Shown one piece after another: positions 32,423 through 37,500 of a stretch of DNA of 37,500 bases. Every line of letters begins with the position of its first letter. The stretch's first letter is position 1. This DNA comes from Monoraphidium neglectum (taxonomy: Eukaryota; Chlorophyta; Chlorophyceae; Sphaeropleales; Selenastraceae): positions 3,614 through 41,113 of the forward strand of contig NW_014013539.1 in assembly GCF_000611645.1 (NCBI RefSeq), in the 5' to 3' direction. The position numbers were made by a program, and so were the translations under genes. The notes under the pieces were generated by a model. The model was not told where the DNA came from, made no database searches, and saw only the letters and a list, made by a program, of their open reading frames with translations.

Positions 32423-35400
32423 TCAGCGGCCTGGCACAGGTGGAAAGATAGTCAGGGTTGCATCGCTGTGTTGACAGCGCAGACGAGCACATTGGCGACA
32501 CTGGAATCAACCCCTCCAAGGATTCAGCCGATTGCATGCCTGTTTCATACAACACCCCATACAATGGGAGGGGTGATGATTTGACTATCCCTGCCAGGCC
32601 AACACCCCAAGCATTCCCTGACCACTTTTGGGCCAAACCTTCCAACCCCCTGGCTCTCACCCCCCAAAAAGGCCATGGGCTCACCAATGCGGGCGTTCTG
32701 GCTGATGACGTTGGCTGCGTTCACTTCGGCCACACCCTTGCCGTTCTTGCCGGCGTTCACCACCACGGCGTTGAGGTCCTTGTTGATGGCAACGGCCTCC
32801 TGGTTGATGGTGTTGCCTGACAGGATGTTGCCACCTGGTGGTGGCAGGGGGGTGGCCAATAAAATTGTTAGCGCAAACACCGCACAGCTGCCAGCACCCA
32901 TGCACGCGGGGCAAAGCAAGGCTCGGGAGCGCACCTGGCACACTGCTGACATGATAAGCGTATCCCCACCATTCATGCAAGGCCGCCCAGTAGCAGTGCC
33001 CGCAGGGCTCACCCTTAGCCGGCCTGACACGAAGGCCGTGCCTGCCGTCCAGCAGGCGGCGGCCTGCCGAGGGGGTTTTAGGGTGTGCCGAGGACGGCGC
33101 AACGGCGGCAAGAGTAGCCACAATTGTGGGCCACAAAAGAGCACGGCCACTTAGCATGCCGCTTGCTTTTTGGCTGCGACGAAGCCAGTTGTGGGCCCGC
33201 CCCACATCCCAACCTAAATCCCCGTCCGTCACCCCAAACAAGGCTGCCCCAAATCTCAGCCACAGCAATCCAACTTGGGCTCCACACTGGTCTGCTTGAG
33301 CATGGCGTTGGGCCCCGCCAGGGGCAGCTCACCAATGCTGGCGTCCTGGCTGATGACGTTGGCTGCGTTCACCTCAGCCCTACCCCTGCCGTTCTTGCCG
33401 GCGTTCACCACCACGGCGTTGAGGTCCTTGTTGATGGCAACGGCCTCCTGGTTGATGGTGTTGCCTGACAGGATGTTGCCACCTGGGGGTGTTGTGTGAA
33501 GGCCGACACATTGTTAGCGCACACACCGCACGGCTGCGAGCTTCCATGCATGCTGGGCAAAGCAAAGGCTTGAGGGGCGCACCTGTCATGGTGCCAACAT
33601 GACAAGGGTATCCTTGCCATTCATGCAAAGGCCACCCAGTAGCAGTGCCCGCAGGACTCACCCTTGGCCGGCCTGCCACGAAGGCCGTGACCGCCGTCCA
33701 GCAGGTGGCGGCCTGCCGATGGGGTTTTGGGGTGTGCCGAGGACGGCGCAACGGCGGCAAGAGTAGCCACAATTGTGGGCCACAAAAGAGCACGGCCACT
33801 TAGCGTGCCGCTTGCAATTTGGGTGCAACGAAGCAACATGTGGGCTCGCCCCACATCCCAACCTAAATCCCCGCCTGTATGTTACCCCCAAACAAAACTG
33901 CCCCAAGTCACAGTCACAGACATTCACTTCTGGGCCCCGCCAGGAACAGCTCACCAACGTTAATGTCCTGGCTGACGACGTTGGCTGCGTTCACTTTGGC
34001 CACACCCCTGCCGTTCTTGCCAGCGTTCACCACCACCGAGTTGAGGTCCTTGTTGATGGCGATAGCGTCCTGGCTGACGGTGTTGCCAGACAGGATGTTG
34101 CCACCTGGGGGTAATGGGAGGCCAACGAATTGTTGGGAGCAAACTCTTGTGCGGCTGCCAGATCTCATGCACGCTGGGCAAAAAAAACCTCGGGAGGGCA
34201 CCCATCACACTGCTAATTTGCTGAGGGTATCCCCGCCATTCATGCAAGGCCGCCCAGTACCATTGCCTGCTGGACTCACCCTTGGCAGGCCTGCCAACAC
34301 GAAGGCCGTGCCCGCCATCCAGCAGGTGGCGGCCTGGCTCAGCGTGTCAGGTTGGTGGATTACAATGGAGTCAGCAGCAAGAGTAGCTGTGGTGCAGCAA
34401 GATTCAGCTGTGGTGACCATCAAAAAGCTCAGAGAAGCGCAACGCTGCCCCACCAGTAACACACTTCCAACCCCCGAACAGCCCTCCCAGCAGCTCACCA
34501 ATGCTGGCGTCCTGGCTGATGACGTTGGCTACGTTCACTTTGGCCACACCCCTGCCGTTCTTGCCGGCGTTCACCACCGCAGCGTTGATGTTGTCGTTGA
34601 TGGCGACAGCCTCCTGGTTGATGGTGTTGCCTGACAGGATGTTGCCACCTGGGGGTGTTGGAGCCCTTGTGTTGTTTAGAGCAAGCACTGCAAAGCTGTC
34701 AGGTTCCGCGCAGGCTGGGCAAAGCGCGGCGCGGGATCGGGCCTGTCACCCTGCTCCGCTCTGATGAGCGCGAGGCCGATGGCAATGATGCTATGGTATA
34801 AGTAACTTATCTATCTATCCACCCTGCTGACATGATGAGGGTATCCTTGCCATTCATGCAAAGGCCACCCAGTAGCAGTGCCCGCAGGACTCACCCTTGG
34901 CCGGCCTGCCACGAAGGCCGTGACCACCGTCCAGCAGGTGGCGGCCTGTCGAAGGGGTTTTGGGGTGTGCCAAGGATGGCGCAACGGCGGCCAGAGGAGC
35001 CACAGGTGTGGGCCAGAGAAGAGCACGGCCACTCGGCACGCTGCTTGCATTTTGGCTGCAACGAAGCAACATGTGGGCTTGCCCCACATCCCAACGAACC
35101 TAAATCCCTGCCTGTATGTTAACTGCCTCAAGTCTCAGTCACAGACATTCACTTCTGGGCCCCGCCAGGAACAGCTCACCAACGTTAATGTCCTGGCTGA
35201 CGACGTTGGCTGCGTTCACTTTGGCCACACCCCTGCCGTTCTTGCCAGCGTTCACCACCACCGAGTTGAGGTTGTCATTGATGGCGATAGCGTCCTGGCT
35301 GACGGTGTTGCCAGACAGGATGTTGCCACCTGGGGGTGTTGGCACGGCCAACACATTGTTAGAGCAAACACCGCACGGCTGTCAGGTTCCATGCACGCTG

Positions 35401-36455
35401 GGCAATGCACGGCTCGGGAGCGCACACACCTGGCACATACACTGCTAATATGCCGAGGGCATCCCCGCCATTCATGCAAGGCCGCCCAGTAGCAGTGCCC
35501 GCAGGGCTCACCCTTGGCGGGCCTGCCAACACGAACGTGCAACCCATTGCCGCCGTTCAGCAGGTGGCGGCCTGTAAAGGGTTATTTGGGGTTCAGAGGA
35601 GGGCACAGCGTCTATGAGGGTGGCCACAAGTGCGGGCCAGAAAAGAGAACAGCCGCTCGCATGCTGCTGCTTACAACCGCAATGCAAGCTGCAGAGATTG
35701 CTGCAGGCAATGTCACGGATGTTGTTGCACGTAATGTTGCAATCAACCATGTTGTGGGCCATTTCCAGGCTTCATCCGATGGGCAATGACGCAAGGCTAT
35801 CAAGACTCTTGATACTGCAAGGGGCCTTGCGCGGGGGGGGGGGGGGTGTCGCCCCAGCAACATATCCCTTGGTCTGTTTGCAAAGCCCCGGTCTCACCCC
35901 CCAACAAGGCCTTGGGCTCACCAATGCGGGCGTTCTGGCTGATGACGTTGGCTGCATTCACTTCGGCCACACCCTTGCCGTTCTTGCCGGCGTTCACCAC
36001 CACGGCGTTGAGGTCCTTGTTGATGGCGACGGCCTCCTGGTTGATGGTGTTGCCTGACAGGATGTTGCCACCTGGGCAAGGGGAGGCATGGAGAGGAAAC
36101 ACAGCGCCAAGCTTTTGCTCCCAAGCGACAGGGTTGTTTGCAGATGTAGCACTGCGGACATGATGAGAGCTTGCCAGGCGTGCCCAAGGCAGGCCAGTAG
36201 TGCGGCCCGCAGAACTCACTCACCCCTTGGCGGCTGGGGCCTGCCACCGACTCGGGCTTTCCAGTCCCGGCCTGGCCAGAGTAAGGTTGGTGGGATGTGG
36301 CTTGGGATGTGCGCGGACGCGGACAAACACACGCCATGCTTGAGGGGGCTCATACAGCGGCACTCAAGATCCTCACCACCCCCATCAGCACTCGCGACAT
36401 GGGCCGTCGCGCAGAGCGCCAGCAGCGCCACACAGGCGACCGTGGAGAAGCGCAT
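32423..36455 (-). CDS. Secreted modular protein built from six tandem copies of an exon pair
   Basis: Not a family I recognise. Exon 1 (36377-36455) encodes a signal peptide (MRFSTVACVALLALCATAHV, then ASA, likely cleavage before DGG). Then linker (A) and core (B) exons alternate. A: 36224-36271, 35512-35571, 34895-34945, 34280-34333, 33662-33712, 33013-33063. B: 35922-36071, 35180-35329, 34499-34648, 33955-34104, 33333-33482, 32685-32834, each exactly 150 bp. The last exon (32423-32430) adds Arg and a stop. The total is 1302 bp, or 433 aa. Every internal exon is phase 1-1 with gtgag donors. A exons read GRHLLDGGHGLRGRPAKG-like. B exons read GGNILSGNTINQEAVAIN, an N/D/L segment, VVVNAGKNGKGVAEVNAANV and ISQ. 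No cysteines or N-glycosylation sequons are seen in the cores. No membrane segment or GPI signal is seen. The terminal exon is the weakest call: reading past the last B donor would give a different tail ending at 32545. An in-frame ATG at 36491 would add 12 residues. Confidence 0.82.
32685..36271 (-). repeat. Tandem array of ~540-740 bp gene-internal units (linker exon + intron + core exon + intron)
   Basis: The six core exons start at 36071, 35329, 34648, 34104, 33482 and 32834, giving steps of 742, 681, 544, 622 and 648 bp. Not only the exons but also the introns are related: blocks such as ccattcatgcaa, gcccagtagcagtgcccgca and acaaaagagcacggccac recur in most units. The duplication was therefore genomic, not retroposed. 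The first linker exon (36224-36271) is the most diverged. No direct target repeats or transposon ends were seen. Confidence 0.92.
35833..35846. repeat. G14 homopolymer in an intron of the repeated-exon gene
   Basis: Fourteen consecutive G on the plus strand (C on the coding strand), in the intron between the first core exon and the second linker exon; the other array introns do not have it. Confidence 0.9.
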
Positions 36456-36529
36456 CGTGGCAAGAGGGGCGCCTGGAAGAGGCACGCGCATGGGATGATT
36501 GAATGACTATGAAATGACGACTGGTTACC

Positions 36530-36540
36530 GGGCTTAAAAG
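36530..36540 (-). promoter_or_regulatory. TATA-like element upstream of the repeated-exon gene
   Basis: The minus strand reads gccttttaagccc about 75-85 bp upstream of the ATG at 36455, within a short AT-richer pocket. The match to TATA consensus is loose. Confidence 0.25.
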
Positions 36541-36602
36541 GCCACCGTGAAGCGCGGCGGCCTGAAGCCTAAACCCTCGTTTCTCGGCGGCTCAGGGGCA
36601 TG

Positions 36603-36623
36603 GGACCTCGGCCGCCGAGGTCC
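36603..36623. repeat. 21-bp inverted repeat, 9-bp perfect arms with a 3-nt loop
   Basis: ggacctcgg, ccg, then ccgaggtcc. The arms are exact reverse complements, about 150 bp upstream of the start codon of the repeated-exon gene. Confidence 0.85.
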
Positions 36624-37381
36624 AAGGAGGCTGCCATCGATCCCACGGCAAACTTAAGATGCATAATTCTGCTCAATACTGTCAGGCACGTCCCGAGGAG
36701 CGATAATGTGCCAATTGGTGATGACGGAAGGGTCCAAGAGCCGAGAATAAAGCGGGTTCAGCCAGACCGTGGGTTTGCTAAACCGCGCCTCCGCGGCGAA
36801 CGATTCGAAAAATGTGACGCAAGAATGGGCTGTGAATACAAGCGTTTGTGCGACACACGTGGTGGTTGAGTGCATACGGGCTCCCATCACTTGCTGCCAG
36901 GTGCTGTTTTTTTTCTAATTGAGCGTCGCACAACCCTTTCCAACCCAACTTTCAAACACAGCGCCATTCCCCACTGCGTCGTTGCGCCATCCAGTGTCCC
37001 CCCGGCGACGAGGGTCTGTATTTTGCCACGCATAATGCCCGACTTCCACAGTCATATGGAATTTACCCAAACCCCCAAGCGTCTCAGCGTCCTGCCATGA
37101 TCACTCAACCTCCACATTACGCCGCTGTACATGCGCCACGCACTTCAAAACCATGGATCACCTACACTTTTCATGCTGGTTGCTGGGCGTAAATCATGCA
37201 GTATGCCTTCACATGGATCCTGCCCAGCAAACACCCCTTTGCGAGGCTCGCTGCATGCATGGCTCCGACCTCCACCCCTCAACCCCGGGGGCCAACAGTC
37301 TTCCGCGTCCACAGGTGTAGTGGTTTTGTTGGGCTGGGGACGTCTGCGCTGATCAGAGCTGCTGTGTGTTGCGCTCCGACG

Positions 37382-37444
37382 CTACTTGTTGGCGGCTATT
37401 GCCTTGGTCCAGCCCTTGATGATGGCCTCCTGGCCGTAGTCCGT
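37382..37444 (-). CDS. Terminal exon of an unidentified gene running off the right edge
   Basis: After a pyrimidine-rich tract (ccaccctcctcctcc) and a gtccag acceptor, the minus strand reads TDYGQEAIIKGWTKAIAANK and a TAG stop at 37382-37384. The stretch looks like a conserved protein end, with balanced composition unlike the shadow frames. 20 residues are too few for me to name a family. The exon phase at its 5' end is assumed to be 0. Confidence 0.5.
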   Translation of the reverse strand, partial: TDYGQEAIIKGWTKAIAANK

Positions 37445-37500
37445 CTGGACGCGCATGGTGGAGGAGGAGGGTGGGGGTGGATTGGGCCGACAGATTCATG

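Larger units (their letters stand above)
36456..37381. other. Intergenic region: promoter of the repeated-exon gene and 3' flank of the right-edge gene
   Basis: It contains the TATA-like element, a 21-bp inverted repeat at 36603-36623 and AT-richer sequence around 36650-36950. Open frames are short and without recognisable features. Confidence 0.4.

Noticed and set aside
32685..36071. Regularly spaced 150-bp repeats resembling a CRISPR or satellite array
   Set aside because: The repeats are too long, carry coding third-position variation, are flanked by splice sites, and the spacers are themselves related introns.
32458..36163. Plus-strand open frames across every core exon, sharing a repeated His/Val/Asp-rich segment (for example 32675-33154, 33879-34634, 35614-36057)
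   Set aside because: They are antisense shadows of the 150-bp core exons. The minus-strand reading has a signal peptide, gtgag donors and consistent phase; the plus-strand frames lack splice logic and differ in their ends.
1..37500. tRNA, rRNA or transposon ends
   Set aside because: No cloverleaf with a GTTCGA-type loop, no rRNA core sequence, and no long terminal repeats or transposase/reverse transcriptase motifs were seen by eye.

Overview
The window is nuclear DNA of a green alga (core Chlorophyta, most likely Chlorophyceae; genus not determinable by eye). The reasons are GC-rich, intron-dense genes with GT-AG introns of about 60 to 700 bp, many in-frame CAG (glutamine) runs, TGTAA-type poly(A) signals, and plant-like forms of conserved eukaryotic proteins. 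No tRNA, rRNA, CRISPR array or recognisable transposon was seen.

Layout from left to right. 1-441 (-): 5' part of a glutamate/ornithine N-acetyltransferase (argJ-type), running off the left edge. 1173-3783 (-): complete 7-exon 26S proteasome lid subunit RPN8. 4446-5724 (-): complete 4-exon small heat-shock protein (HSP20), with a heat-shock-element-like motif upstream. 6383-14596 (-): complete 12-exon ZGRF1-like superfamily 1 helicase of about 1889 aa. 16160-18229 (+): complete 4-exon RNA 3'-terminal phosphate cyclase (RtcA), head to head with the helicase. 18823-22771 (+): an unrecognised glutamine-rich protein of about 870 aa in five exons. 24811-31186 (-): a protein kinase of about 1421 aa with an N-terminal catalytic domain, a very long disordered tail and one GC-AG intron. 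32423-36455 (-): a secreted modular protein of about 433 aa made by tandem duplication of an exon pair, with six copies of a 150-bp exon and every internal exon in phase 1-1. 37382-37444 (-): last exon of a gene running off the right edge.

I built the exon-intron models by hand from splice consensus, phase continuity and family similarity. In every complete model the exon lengths sum to a multiple of three with one open frame, which is the main internal check.

No single pathway unites the window. RPN8 and HSP20 are both proteostasis genes on one strand, and the helicase/RtcA pair are nucleic-acid enzymes sharing a divergent intergenic region. The least explained locus is the repeated-exon secreted protein at 32.4-36.5 kb, followed by the 18.8-22.8 kb gene.
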